Part shown: piece after piece, positions 8,132-17,026 of the stretch
How the letters are laid out: every line of letters begins with the position of its first letter
Position numbering within the stretch: position 1 is the stretch's first letter
Source: Ruegeria marina
Lineage (GTDB): Bacteria > Pseudomonadota > Alphaproteobacteria > Rhodobacterales > Rhodobacteraceae
Assembly: GCF_900101475.1 (NCBI RefSeq)
Contig: NZ_FMZV01000014.1
Location: forward strand, 80,432 to 144,431
Direction: 5' to 3'
DNA: 64,000 nucleotides
The notes under the pieces: model-generated
What the model saw: the letters and a program-made list of their open reading frames with translations, nothing else
Databases searched by the model: none
Told to the model about the DNA's origin: nothing
Made by a program: the position numbers and the translations under genes

Positions 8132-9729
8132 CGCGCGACCATGGGTCTGCGCCGTGGCAAACGGGGGGCGGCGGCGATCAGCGCCTCGGTATAGGGGTGC
8201 TGGGGGTCGGAAAAAACCTGTTCGGTTTCGCCCTGTTCCACGATTCGCCCCGCCTGCATGACCATTACCCGATCGGTGATTGTCCGGACCACGCTCAGGT
8301 CGTGACTGATGAACAGGTAGGTCAGGTCATAGGCGGCGCAAAGCTCGGCCAGCAGGTCGAGGATTTGCGCGCGAACCGAGACATCGAGCGCCGAGACCGC
8401 CTCGTCGAACAGGATCAGTTGCGGGCGGGTAATCAGCGCGCGGGCGATCGCGATGCGCTGCCGCTGGCCGCCGGAAAACTCGTGAATGTACTTTCCGGCA
8501 TCGTCGGGCGACAGGCCGACAGCGGTCAGCATCTCGGCGATGCGGTCGCGCCGCTCCGTGCCGGTCGGCGGCTTCTCCAGCAGAAAAAACGGCTCGGTCA
8601 CCAATCGGTCGACCCGGTGACGGGGATTGAAACTGCCATAGGGGTCCTGAAACACCACTTGCATCCTGCGCCGGACCGCCAGATTGGGCCGGTTGCCGGT
8701 ATAAACCGGCTGCCCGTCAAGAAGGATATGACCGTCCTGCACCGGCTCCAGCCCGAGAATCGCACGGGTCAAGGTGGACTTGCCGCAGCCGGATTCGCCC
8801 ACCAGCCCCAGACGTTCGCCCCGGTGCAGCGTGAAACTGACATGATCGACGGCGCGATGCTGCCCCGGCCTGGCAAACAGGCGCGTGCGCGGCAACGGAT
8901 AGTCGCGGACCACGTTCGCAACCGCCAGTAAAGGTTCCTGACCGAGAGGTTCGGGCAGCGTGACCTGATGTTCCGACGCGGCAAAAAGCATCTTGGTATA
9001 GGGATGTTTCATCCCCGCCAGCAGCTGCGGCGTCGGCGCGGCCTCGACCACTTCTCCATGCCTCATGACGGTGATGTGGTCCGCCATGTCCGCAACCACG
9101 GCCAGATCATGGGTGATCATCAGCATACCCATGCCGTATTCGTCCACCAGACCCTTGAGCAGGTCGAGGATCTGCGCCTGGGTGGTCACGTCCAGCGCGG
9201 TCGTAGGCTCGTCGGCGATCAGCAGTTTCGGGCGCAGCGCAATGGCCATCGCAATGACGACCCGCTGCCGTTGACCGCCGCTGAGTTCGTGCGGATAGCG
9301 CGACAGCGGGAAACGGTCGGGCGGCAGCCCGACGCGAGTCAGAACCTCTCGGGCGCGGTCTTCGGCCTGATCCGGCGGCATTGCCTTGTGGATCAGGATC
9401 GTTTCCATCACCTGATCCCCGATGGTCTTTACCGGGTTCAGCGCGGTCATCGGTTCCTGGAACACCATGCCGACCGCAGCTCCCCGCAAGGCGCACATGC
9501 GGGTTTCGGGCAGGGTCAGGATCTCTTGCCCGTCCAGGCGGATCGAGCCACTGGTCCTTGCGCCATCTGGCAGAAGCTGCATCACCGCCAGCGCCGTCAT
9601 CGACTTGCCCGACCCGCTTTCGCCGGTGACGGCGACAATTTCGCCCGGCTCGATGATCAGGTTCACACCCTTGAGGATGTCGAAACCGTGGATCGACAAT
9701 GACAGGTCATCTATGCGCAGCAGGCTCAT
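8128..9729 (-). CDS. double-ATPase subunit of a peptide/nickel-type ABC importer (DppD-DppF fusion)
   Basis: A 533-residue cytoplasmic protein with two complete nucleotide-binding domains, as in YejF or GsiA. The first has Walker A GESGSGKS, signature LSGGQRQRV and Walker B LLIADEPTTALD. The second has GESGCGKS, FSGGQRQRIAIARAL and LILFDEAVSALD. Each half also carries the oligopeptide-family C-terminal extension (MKHPYTKML; PQHPYTEAL). The chosen ATG at 9729 overlaps the permease stop by 4 bp; an upstream extension of the frame is just permease DNA. It powers the importer encoded by the next three genes upstream in the operon. Confidence 0.93.
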   Translation of the reverse strand: MSLLRIDDLSLSIHGFDILKGVNLIIEPGEIVAVTGESGSGKSMTALAVMQLLPDGARTSGSIRLDGQEILTLPETRMCALRGAAVGMVFQEPMTALNPVKTIGDQVMETILIHKAMPPDQAEDRAREVLTRVGLPPDRFPLSRYPHELSGGQRQRVVIAMAIALRPKLLIADEPTTALDVTTQAQILDLLKGLVDEYGMGMLMITHDLAVVADMADHITVMRHGEVVEAAPTPQLLAGMKHPYTKMLFAASEHQVTLPEPLGQEPLLAVANVVRDYPLPRTRLFARPGQHRAVDHVSFTLHRGERLGLVGESGCGKSTLTRAILGLEPVQDGHILLDGQPVYTGNRPNLAVRRRMQVVFQDPYGSFNPRHRVDRLVTEPFFLLEKPPTGTERRDRIAEMLTAVGLSPDDAGKYIHEFSGGQRQRIAIARALITRPQLILFDEAVSALDVSVRAQILDLLAELCAAYDLTYLFISHDLSVVRTITDRVMVMQAGRIVEQGETEQVFSDPQHPYTEALIAAAPRLPRRRPMVAR

Positions 9730-10541
9730 GTTCGGGCCACCCGAATGCGCGGGTCGAGCAGGTCGCGCAGACCGTCGCCCATCAGGTTCAGCCCCAGTAC
9801 GGTCAGGATGATCGCAACCCCCGGTATCAGCGCCAGATGCGGGGCAAAGCTGACCATCGTCTGCGCATCCGCCAGCATCCGGCCCCAGCTGGGCGTGGGC
9901 GGCTGCGCGCCCAGCCCGACATAGCTCAGCCCCGCCTCGGCCAGGATGCCCAGCGAGAACTGGATGGTGCCCTGCACGATCAGCAGGTTCGCCACATTGG
10001 GCAGGATATGTTCGGCCGAGATCCGCGCAGCCCCCTTGCCCGCGACGCGCGCGGCCATGATGAACTCGCGCTCCCACAGGCTCAGCGCTGCGCCACGGGT
10101 GATGCGGGCAAAGACCGGGATGTTGAAGATGCCGATGGCGATGATCGCGTTGACCGCGCCGGCTCCGAACACCGCGGTGATCAGGATCGCGATCACCAGC
10201 GAGGGAAAGGCAAAGACCAGATCATTGCCGCGCATGATCAGCTCGTCCAGCCAGGACCCCTTGCGCGCGGCGGCGGTCAGGCCCAGCGGTACGCCAAGGC
10301 TCATGCCGATACCCACCGCCAGAAGGGCGACCGCGATCGAGGTCCGTGCGCCCACCATGATCATCGAGAACATGTCGCGCCCGAAATGGTCGGTGCCGAA
10401 CCAGTGCTGCGCGCCTGGCGTTTGCAGCTTGGCGGGAATGTTCAGCGCGGCGTGATCGTAGGGAGTCCAGACAAAGGACAGAAGCGCCGCCAGCACCACC
10501 AGCGACGACAGCGCCGCGCCGAGGATCAGGTTGCGGCTCAT
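9726..10541 (-). CDS. ABC peptide-type importer permease (DppC-like)
   Basis: A 271-residue inner-membrane permease with about six helices. The N-terminal periplasmic segment HWFGTDHFGRDMFS is a hallmark of the DppC/OppC family, and EREFIMAARVAGKGAARI is the cytoplasmic EAA-type loop that docks onto the ATPase. The start ATG at 10541 overlaps the stop of the upstream permease by 4 bp (ATGA), and its own stop overlaps the ATPase start in the same way. It would pair with the DppB-like permease to form the pore. The substrate (di/oligopeptide, glutathione, opine or similar) is not determined. Confidence 0.92.
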   Translation of the reverse strand: MSRNLILGAALSSLVVLAALLSFVWTPYDHAALNIPAKLQTPGAQHWFGTDHFGRDMFSMIMVGARTSIAVALLAVGIGMSLGVPLGLTAAARKGSWLDELIMRGNDLVFAFPSLVIAILITAVFGAGAVNAIIAIGIFNIPVFARITRGAALSLWEREFIMAARVAGKGAARISAEHILPNVANLLIVQGTIQFSLGILAEAGLSYVGLGAQPPTPSWGRMLADAQTMVSFAPHLALIPGVAIILTVLGLNLMGDGLRDLLDPRIRVART

Positions 10542-11485
10542 GTCCGGGACCTCAGGCGCGGATCGACGGCGGCATAGGCCAGATCGACCAGGAAATTGAC
10601 CATGATCACGGCAAAGACCAGCAGCATCACCACCGATTCCACGACAATCAGATCGCGCGAGGAAATCGACTGGAACACCAGACGCCCCAGACCCGGCAGG
10701 TAGAACACCTGCTCGATGATGATGGACCCGGCGAGCAGGAAGGAGAATTGCAGACCGATGATCGTGAGAACCGGGATCAGCGCATTGCGCACCCCATGCC
10801 GCCACAGCGCCTGCCGGCGCGTCAGCCCCTTGGCGCGGGCGGTACGCATGAAATCCTCGCCCAGAATATCCAGCAGCGCCGAGCGCATGACCCGCGCGAG
10901 AATCGCGGCCTGCGGCAGGGCCAGCGCGACGGCGGGCAGGGTCAACGAATGCAACCCCGCCCAGATGCCCTTGTCCCAGCCAGCGAAACCGCCCGCGTTG
11001 AACCAACGCAGATTGATGGCAAAGACCAGCACCAGCATCATCGCAAACCAGAAGTTCGGCACCGCGACTCCCAGCTGCGTCGCGCCCATCACCGCAACGT
11101 CACCGGCCTTGCCCCGGCGCGACGCGGCATAGATGCCGGCCGGGAAGGCAATCGCGGTCGACAACGCCAGCGCATAGAGCGCCAGCGGCAGCGAAACCCA
11201 CATCCGGTCGGCGACCATTTTCGACACCGGAGTGCGATAAGTGTAGGAGACGCCGAAATCGCCCTGCAACATGCCGGCGACCCAAGTGAAATATCGCTCG
11301 GTCTTGGAGACGTCGAGACCCAGCTCCGCGCGCAACGCGGCCAGGGTATCCTCTTGCGCATTGACCCCCAGCATGAACGAGGCGGGATCGCCCGGTGCCA
11401 CCTCGATCACCGCAAAGATGACGAGCGAGGCAACAGCGAGGCTGAGCACAAGCGACAGGGCGCGTTTCAGGCTGTAGCGAAGCAT
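10538..11485 (-). CDS. ABC peptide-type importer permease (DppB-like)
   Basis: A 315-residue permease beginning MLRYSLKRAL, with one N-terminal helix, a periplasmic domain containing VIEVAPGDPASFML, and five more helices. The cytoplasmic loop DFMRTARAKGLTRRQALWRHG is the conserved EAA motif of DppB/OppB proteins. The start at 11485 is chosen by family alignment; the ribosome binding site there is weak. A hairpin-bearing gap of about 100 bp separates it from the binding-protein gene, whereas all downstream genes overlap. It forms the transmembrane channel with the DppC-like partner. Confidence 0.92.
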   Translation of the reverse strand: MLRYSLKRALSLVLSLAVASLVIFAVIEVAPGDPASFMLGVNAQEDTLAALRAELGLDVSKTERYFTWVAGMLQGDFGVSYTYRTPVSKMVADRMWVSLPLALYALALSTAIAFPAGIYAASRRGKAGDVAVMGATQLGVAVPNFWFAMMLVLVFAINLRWFNAGGFAGWDKGIWAGLHSLTLPAVALALPQAAILARVMRSALLDILGEDFMRTARAKGLTRRQALWRHGVRNALIPVLTIIGLQFSFLLAGSIIIEQVFYLPGLGRLVFQSISSRDLIVVESVVMLLVFAVIMVNFLVDLAYAAVDPRLRSRT

Positions 11486-11514
11486 TCCGAGGAGAATCAA
11501 CCAGTCCAGTAAAT

Positions 11515-11538
11515 GGCCCGCCACCGAGGCGGCGGGCC
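11515..11538 (-). terminator. GC-rich hairpin between the binding-protein and permease genes
   Basis: GGCCCGCC at 11515-11522 pairs perfectly with GGCGGGCC at 11531-11538 around an 8-base loop. It lies 50 bp after the binding-protein stop and before the first permease start, and no T-run follows on the minus strand. Such intercistronic stems commonly stabilise or partly terminate transcripts so that binding protein is made in excess of the membrane subunits. That role is inferred from position. Confidence 0.5.
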
Positions 11539-11591
11539 AGGAAATCGCAGATTTTCTGAGCCATTTTCGGTTCGGGAAAATGGCTACCGGA

Positions 11592-13079
11592 TCACTCGGC
11601 CCAGCTGATCGCGGCAAGGTCGGTCGCTGCGGTCGGCGCGTTGGCCCACAGCCCCCGCACTCCGGCCTTGGCCACGCTCAGCGCAGCAAGCTGGAACAGG
11701 TAGCCGTTCACGTAATCTTCGGAAATGATGCGCTGAGCCTGTTGCAGCAATTCGGTCCGCTTGTCCGGATCGGTGGTCGAGTTCAGCGTGGTCATCAGCT
11801 CCTGGAATGCCGGGTTGTCATACTGGAAATAGTAGTCCGGCCGGGCATAGATGCCGATGTCCATCGGCTCGGTATGGCTGACGATGGTCAGGCCGAAATT
11901 CTTGCCCTTGAACACGGTTTCCAGCCATTGCGCCCATTCGACATTGGTGATCTCGGCCTTGATGCCGACCGCGGCCAACTGTGCCGCGATGATCTCGCCG
12001 CCACGACGGGCGTAGGATGGCGGCGGCAGGTGCAGGGTGGTTTCGAACCCGTCCGGGAACCCGGCCTCGGCCAGCAGCGCCCTGGCCTTGTCGGGGTCAA
12101 AGGCCGAGTTGCCGGTGAGATCGACATAGGCCGGGTTATGCGGCGCGAAATGGCTGCCGATCGGCGTACCATATCCGAACATCGCCCCGTCGATGATCGC
12201 CTGCCGGTCGATCGCATGAGCCATCGCCTGACGGACCTTGATGTTGTCAAAGGGCGGCTGCTTGTTGTTGGTGGACAGGATCGTTTCACCCTCGGTCGAA
12301 CCCACGAGCACCTGGAACCGCGGATCGGCTTCGAACTGCGGCAGGTTCTCGGGCGCGGGGAAGCCGGTGAACACATCCACATCCTCGGCCATCACTGCGG
12401 CAAAGGCGGCAGTCGGGTCCGAGATGAACTTGAACGTCGCCTGCGCCAGCGCCGGTTGGTCGCCCCAGTACCCAGGGTTGCGGTTCAGCACGATCTTGTC
12501 GCCCTGCACCCATTCGCCCAACGTGTAGGGGCCGGTGCCGACAGGCGCGGTCTTGATGTTCTCGATGCTTTCGGGTGCCACGATCACCGCGTCGCCCCAG
12601 GCCATGTTGAACAGGAAATTGCCGTCTGGTTCCTTCAGCGTGACCTTGACCGTCTGCGGATCGACCACGTCCACGCTGTCGATACCTGCAAACAGCGCCT
12701 TTTGCGCGTTGGCGCTGTCCTCGGCGCGCGCGCGGTCGAGGCTGAACTTCACATCCTCGGCATCCATCGTGGTGCCGTCGTGGAATGTCACGCCGTCATG
12801 CAGATTGAAGGTATAGACAGTGCCGTCGTCCGAAATTTCCCAGCTTTCCGCCAGGGCCGGCACGATCGAGCCGTCACCCATGAACCGGGTCAGGCCCTCG
12901 AAAATGTTCACATAGACCACCGAGTCGATGGCCTGCGCGGCAGCACTGGTCGGGTCCAGATGCGGTGGCTCAAGCTGCATCGCGATAGTGATGTCATCCT
13001 TTGCCGACGCGGCTCCGGCAAGCAGCAGGGCGCTCAGGGCAAGACCAGATACAAGCCCCTGTTTTCCAATCCATTTCAT
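11592..13079 (-). CDS. periplasmic substrate-binding protein of the peptide-type ABC importer (SBP family 5)
   Basis: A 495-residue extracytoplasmic solute-binding protein. The N-terminus MKWIGKQGLVSGLALSALLL ending in AGAASA is a Sec signal peptide. Family-5 landmarks follow: LAESWEISDDGTVYTFNL, GVTFHDGTTMDAEDVKFSL and later HAIDRQAII. The ATG at 13079 has GGGAGA upstream; a longer frame to 13133 has no signal-peptide logic. It is the first gene of the operon and would deliver its ligand to the two permeases. The ligand is unknown; family 5 includes dipeptide, nickel, glutathione and opine binders. Confidence 0.93.
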   Translation of the reverse strand: MKWIGKQGLVSGLALSALLLAGAASAKDDITIAMQLEPPHLDPTSAAAQAIDSVVYVNIFEGLTRFMGDGSIVPALAESWEISDDGTVYTFNLHDGVTFHDGTTMDAEDVKFSLDRARAEDSANAQKALFAGIDSVDVVDPQTVKVTLKEPDGNFLFNMAWGDAVIVAPESIENIKTAPVGTGPYTLGEWVQGDKIVLNRNPGYWGDQPALAQATFKFISDPTAAFAAVMAEDVDVFTGFPAPENLPQFEADPRFQVLVGSTEGETILSTNNKQPPFDNIKVRQAMAHAIDRQAIIDGAMFGYGTPIGSHFAPHNPAYVDLTGNSAFDPDKARALLAEAGFPDGFETTLHLPPPSYARRGGEIIAAQLAAVGIKAEITNVEWAQWLETVFKGKNFGLTIVSHTEPMDIGIYARPDYYFQYDNPAFQELMTTLNSTTDPDKRTELLQQAQRIISEDYVNGYLFQLAALSVAKAGVRGLWANAPTAATDLAAISWAE

Positions 13080-13423
13080 TTCATCTCTCCCGGTTCGGTT
13101 AAGGCGACGCGGTGCAGCGACCGGCCATGGCATGCCTCACTGTTTCGCCAAAGTTCGGGGTAATCAAGGAAATGTTGGCGCAACCCCGCTATCTCGAGGC
13201 GAGGGAGGTTCAGCGGCCCGCATGCCGCCCTCATCAATCAGGCAACCAGAACACACGCCATGCACCTGTAACCCCTCCGGTCTTCGCCGGAGGCAGGCAG
13301 ACAGAACGGCGACGCGACTTTCATACGAAACCCTGCACGTCACAACCATCTGGTATGGGCTTCCGGCAATCCTGCTTTTCCGTCTAAAGTCCCCGGTCAG
13401 ACGACCACGACAGGGGGCAGCAG
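13080..13423. promoter_or_regulatory. divergent intergenic region between the ABC operon and glpK
   Basis: 344 bp with no credible gene; the short frames here lack ribosome binding sites and family features. It must hold the promoters for both divergent units. A hairpin stands out: CCTCCGG at 13274-13280 pairs with CCGGAGG at 13287-13293 around a TCTTCG loop. It has no T-run, so it may be an operator or a leader structure rather than a terminator. I could not assign -35/-10 elements with confidence. Confidence 0.4.
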
Positions 13424-14902
13424 ATGACCTATATTCTGGCGATAGACCAGGGCACGACCTCGACCCGGGCGATCCTGTTCGATGCGGACATGCGCCGGGC
13501 CGCAACGGCGCAACAGGAATTCACCCAGCATTTCCCCGAACCGGGATGGGTCGAGCATGACGCCGACGAAATCTGGGCGACCACGCTCAAGGTCTGCCGC
13601 GACGTGATGATGGCCCAAGGCATCGGCCCCGAACAGGTCGCGGGCATCGGCATCACCAATCAGCGCGAAACGACCGTGGTCTGGGACAAGGCCACCGGCG
13701 CGCCGATCCACCGGGCCATTGTCTGGCAGGACCGCCGGACCTCGGCCATCTGCGAGCGCCTCAGGCACGCGGGATGCGAGGATGATTTCATCGCCCAGAC
13801 CGGCCTGCTGCTGGATCCCTATTTCTCGGGCACCAAGGTGAAGTGGATCCTCGACACCGTGCCGGACGCCCGTGCGCGGGCCGAGGCCGGAGACCTGCTG
13901 TTCGGCACCATCGATTCCTTCCTGATCTGGCGGCTGACCGAGGGTCGCGTGCACGCGACCGACGCGACCAATGCCGCGCGCACCCTGCTGTTCGACATTC
14001 ACGAAGGGGTCTGGAGCAAGGAAATCTGCGAATTGCTCGACGTACCCATGAACATGCTGCCCGAGGTGTGCGATTGCGCCGCGGATTTCGGGACCACAAC
14101 GCTGCTTGGTGGACAGATTCCCATTCTGGGCGTGGCAGGCGACCAGCAGGCGGCAACCATCGGTCAGGCCTGTTTCAAGCCCGGAATGATGAAATCGACC
14201 TATGGCACGGGGTGTTTCGCGCTGCTCAATACCGGGACGCAGCCCGTTGCCTCGCAGAACCGGCTGTTGACCACTATCGCCTACCAACTGGACGGGCAAC
14301 GCACCTATGCGCTGGAAGGGTCGATCTTTATCGCGGGGGCCGCGGTGCAATGGCTGCGCGACGGGCTGGGCATAATCGAGAATGCGGCCCAGAGCGGCGA
14401 GTTGGCGGCCAAGGCCGACCCGGCGCAGAACGTCATCCTGGTGCCCGCGTTCACCGGGCTGGGCGCACCTTATTGGAAGCCCGACTGCCGCGGCGCGATG
14501 TTCGGCCTGACGCGCAATTCGGGGCCTGCCGAATTCTGCAAGGCGGCGCTGGAAAGCATCGCCTTCCAGACCCGCGACCTGTGGGAGGCGATGCAGGGCG
14601 ACTGGGGCGCGGATGCGGATGTGATCCTGCGGGTCGATGGCGGCATGAGCGCCTCGGACTGGGCGATGCAGGGCCTTGCCGACCGTCTGGGCGCCCCTGT
14701 GGACCGGCCGGTGATGCAGGAAACGACGGCGCTGGGCGCGGCCTGGCTGGCCGGGATGCGGGCCGGTGTCTATCCCGACCAGGCCGGATTTGCCGAAACC
14801 TGGGCGCTGGACGCGCGCTTTGCACCGAAGATGCCCGAAGGCAATCGCGAAGCCGCCTATCGCCGCTGGAAGACAGCCGTAGAGGCTGCCATGCTGGTCT
14901 AG
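13424..14902 (+). CDS. glpK: glycerol kinase
   Basis: A 492-residue FGGY-family carbohydrate kinase that phosphorylates glycerol to sn-glycerol 3-phosphate using ATP. The N-terminus has [15 protein letters not shown], the ATPase phosphate-1 loop. [15 protein letters not shown] and the WQDRRT segment form the glycerol site, and [15 protein letters not shown] is the second phosphate loop with the FGGY signature region near GLGAPYW. Length matches GlpK rather than xylulokinase. No glpF or glpD is adjacent. Its TAG stop overlaps the TAG of the convergent flavin monooxygenase, the two sharing CTAG. Confidence 0.95.
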   Translation: MTYILAIDQGTTSTRAILFDADMRRAATAQQEFTQHFPEPGWVEHDADEIWATTLKVCRDVMMAQGIGPEQVAGIGITNQRETTVVWDKATGAPIHRAIVWQDRRTSAICERLRHAGCEDDFIAQTGLLLDPYFSGTKVKWILDTVPDARARAEAGDLLFGTIDSFLIWRLTEGRVHATDATNAARTLLFDIHEGVWSKEICELLDVPMNMLPEVCDCAADFGTTTLLGGQIPILGVAGDQQAATIGQACFKPGMMKSTYGTGCFALLNTGTQPVASQNRLLTTIAYQLDGQRTYALEGSIFIAGAAVQWLRDGLGIIENAAQSGELAAKADPAQNVILVPAFTGLGAPYWKPDCRGAMFGLTRNSGPAEFCKAALESIAFQTRDLWEAMQGDWGADADVILRVDGGMSASDWAMQGLADRLGAPVDRPVMQETTALGAAWLAGMRAGVYPDQAGFAETWALDARFAPKMPEGNREAAYRRWKTAVEAAMLV

Positions 14903-16158
14903 CCTGCTATCCGCGCGCCTTCGGCGATTGTCCGGGGGCGCGCATTCAACTCTTCGATCGAAAACCCCGCGATGGATTTGTACTTGGCGGCATGCGCGGC
15001 CAGTTCGCTGCGGGGAATGACGGTTTCGATGTCATCGAACGCGCCACCGCACAGGTCCTCGACCCGCTGCAAGATCCCGTCCGGACCACCGCCCGCGCGA
15101 TTGGCGCGACCAACGGCGGTCGTCACCGGGCGCACCCCGGCCTCGTAGGCAGCCAACGCCGCCGGCGTGGGCCCATGCGCCAGTATCATTGCCCCGATGA
15201 TGCGGGCATCGAGAATGGCCTGGCTTGCCCCGTTCGACCCCACAGGATAGGTCGGATGGGCGGCATCCCCCATCAGCGTCACCGAACCGTCCGTCCATAC
15301 CGGCAGCGGGTCACGATCGACCATCGGGTATTCATATACCACCTCGGCCCCTCGGATCAGGCCCGGCACGTCGATCCAGCCGAATGACCAGTCGGCGAAG
15401 TCGGGCAGGAAGTCGGCGATATTCGCCGCCCGGTTCCAGTCTTCCTTCTTCCACGCGGCGTCGAGAGGGAATCGTTTCTCGGCGATCCAGTTGATCACCG
15501 CCATCCCGTCGCTGTCGGGATTCGAGATCGGATAGGACACCAGCCGCAGGTCGTCGTGCCCGATCATCACCATCGCCCCGCCGCCGAAGTAATCCGGCGC
15601 GCGGGTCGTCGCGCGCCACAGCACGCGCCCGTTCCAGATCGGCTCTCCTTCGTCCGGATACATCTGCGCGCGCAGCGCCGAGTGGATACCGTCGGCGGCC
15701 ACCAGCAGGCGGCCTTCGACCTTTTTCCCATCGGGCAGGACCAGCACCGCGCCATCCGGCCCGGACTCGAACCCGGCGGCGCGCGCGCCCGTGACCACAC
15801 AGTCGCGACCGGCGCGGTCGATGAGCGCGCGGTAGAGCATCATCTGCAGATGCCCTCGATGCACCGAATATTGCGGCCAGGCGTACCCGGCCCAGGTTCC
15901 GCGCGGTTCTTCCCAGATCGTCTTGCCAAGTTTCGAATAGAACCCGAGCTGCCGGGTGCGCACCCCGATCCGGTCCAGTTCCTCGCCCAGACCCAGATCC
16001 AGCAGTTCGCGCACCGCATTCGGTTGCAGGTTGATCCCCACCCCCATCGGGCGCAGTTCGGACGTGGCCTCGTAAATGCGGAATGGCACCCCGATCTGGT
16101 GCAGCGTCAAACCCAGGCTGAGCCCAGCGATACCTGCGCCCGCGATCAGTACTGTCAT
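14899..16158 (-). CDS. FAD-dependent aromatic-ring monooxygenase (PhzS/salicylate-hydroxylase type)
   Basis: A 419-residue class A flavoprotein monooxygenase. It shows all three family motifs: the N-terminal GxGxxG ([16 protein letters not shown]), the central DG motif ([13 protein letters not shown]) and the GD motif ([20 protein letters not shown]) that contacts the FAD ribityl chain. Such enzymes hydroxylate an aromatic or N-heterocyclic substrate with NAD(P)H and O2. The ATG at 16158 has GGGAG upstream; a longer frame to 16299 runs into sequence with no homology features. No aromatic-degradation genes lie nearby, so the substrate is unknown. Confidence 0.88.
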   Translation of the reverse strand: MTVLIAGAGIAGLSLGLTLHQIGVPFRIYEATSELRPMGVGINLQPNAVRELLDLGLGEELDRIGVRTRQLGFYSKLGKTIWEEPRGTWAGYAWPQYSVHRGHLQMMLYRALIDRAGRDCVVTGARAAGFESGPDGAVLVLPDGKKVEGRLLVAADGIHSALRAQMYPDEGEPIWNGRVLWRATTRAPDYFGGGAMVMIGHDDLRLVSYPISNPDSDGMAVINWIAEKRFPLDAAWKKEDWNRAANIADFLPDFADWSFGWIDVPGLIRGAEVVYEYPMVDRDPLPVWTDGSVTLMGDAAHPTYPVGSNGASQAILDARIIGAMILAHGPTPAALAAYEAGVRPVTTAVGRANRAGGGPDGILQRVEDLCGGAFDDIETVIPRSELAAHAAKYKSIAGFSIEELNARPRTIAEGARIAG

Positions 16159-16222
16159 GTGCTGTTCTCCCTCTCTTCGGGCCACAGACTGCCGGTCCGG
16201 GCGTGGAAGGTCGAGAGGAAAT

Positions 16223-16993
16223 TCACCCCTGGTAGGGGCGCAGGAAAACCGGCCGATCCGGTTTGGACATTTCCGGGCGATAGGCATAACCGCCCGCATC
16301 GAACTCGGTCAGCGATGCAGGGTCGGTCAAGCGCCGTTGTATGACATACCGGGCCATTGCACCGCGGGCCCGCTTGGCGAAAAAGCTGACCACTTTCGGC
16401 GCCCCACCCTTGTCCTCCATGAAGACAGGCGTGATCACCCTCAGCTTCAGCGCCTTGGGCGCGACGGCGCCGAAATACTCCTGGCTGGCACAGTTCACCA
16501 GAACGTCGGTCCCGATTTCCGCCGCCTGTGCGTTCAGCGCCCCGGACAGCTGATCGCCCCAGTAGTCGTACAGCGATTTCCCCCGCCGGGTTTTCAGCTT
16601 GCTGCCCATTTCCAGACGATAGGCCTGGATCGCGTCCAGCGGGCGCAGCAGACCATAGAGGCCCGACAGGATGCGCAGGTGATCCTGCGCCCAGTCCATC
16701 TCGTCGCTGTCCAGCGAACCGGCCTCGAGGCCGAGATATGTTTCCCCGGCAAAGGCCAGCGCCGCCGGTCGGGTCACGGCACCTTCGGGTGCCTCGGCAA
16801 AATCCCGGAACCGGTCACGATTGAGCCGCGCCAGATCGTCACTGAGATCCATCAGCTTCTTCAACTCGGCCAGCGTCAGGTTGCGCGCCGATCTTGCCAG
16901 TCGGACCGCATCGTCCTGAAAGGCCGGTTCGGTGACCGCAATGTCACGTTCCGCCCAATCCAGCCTCTTGGCCGGAGAGATCACCACCAGCAT
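16223..16993 (-). CDS. yaaA: peroxide stress protein YaaA (DUF328/UPF0246)
   Basis: A 256-residue soluble protein starting MLVVISPAKRLDW, the conserved N-terminus of the YaaA family. Other conserved blocks are AFAGETYLGLEA, LRILSGLYGLLRPLD, YRLEMGSKLKTRRGKSLYDY and NCASQEYFGAV. In E. coli YaaA limits intracellular free iron and so protects DNA from peroxide; the molecular activity is linked to DNA binding. It lies between the monooxygenase and recQ on the same strand, with short gaps of 33-65 bp, so partial co-transcription with recQ is possible. Confidence 0.93.
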   Translation of the reverse strand: MLVVISPAKRLDWAERDIAVTEPAFQDDAVRLARSARNLTLAELKKLMDLSDDLARLNRDRFRDFAEAPEGAVTRPAALAFAGETYLGLEAGSLDSDEMDWAQDHLRILSGLYGLLRPLDAIQAYRLEMGSKLKTRRGKSLYDYWGDQLSGALNAQAAEIGTDVLVNCASQEYFGAVAPKALKLRVITPVFMEDKGGAPKVVSFFAKRARGAMARYVIQRRLTDPASLTEFDAGGYAYRPEMSKPDRPVFLRPYQG

Positions 16994-17026
16994 GTTCCGC
17001 CCCCTGTTCCCTAGTCTCGGCCGTAT

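Noticed and set aside
6221..8194. 657-codon plus-strand ORF antisense to the aldehyde dehydrogenase and GNAT genes
   Set aside because: It mirrors a confident minus-strand gene set; its composition is Arg/Gly/Gln/His-rich with no domain motifs, typical of a GC-rich shadow frame.
11580..13163. 527-codon plus-strand ORF opposite the binding-protein gene
   Set aside because: The minus strand carries a signal peptide and family-5 motifs; this frame has neither.
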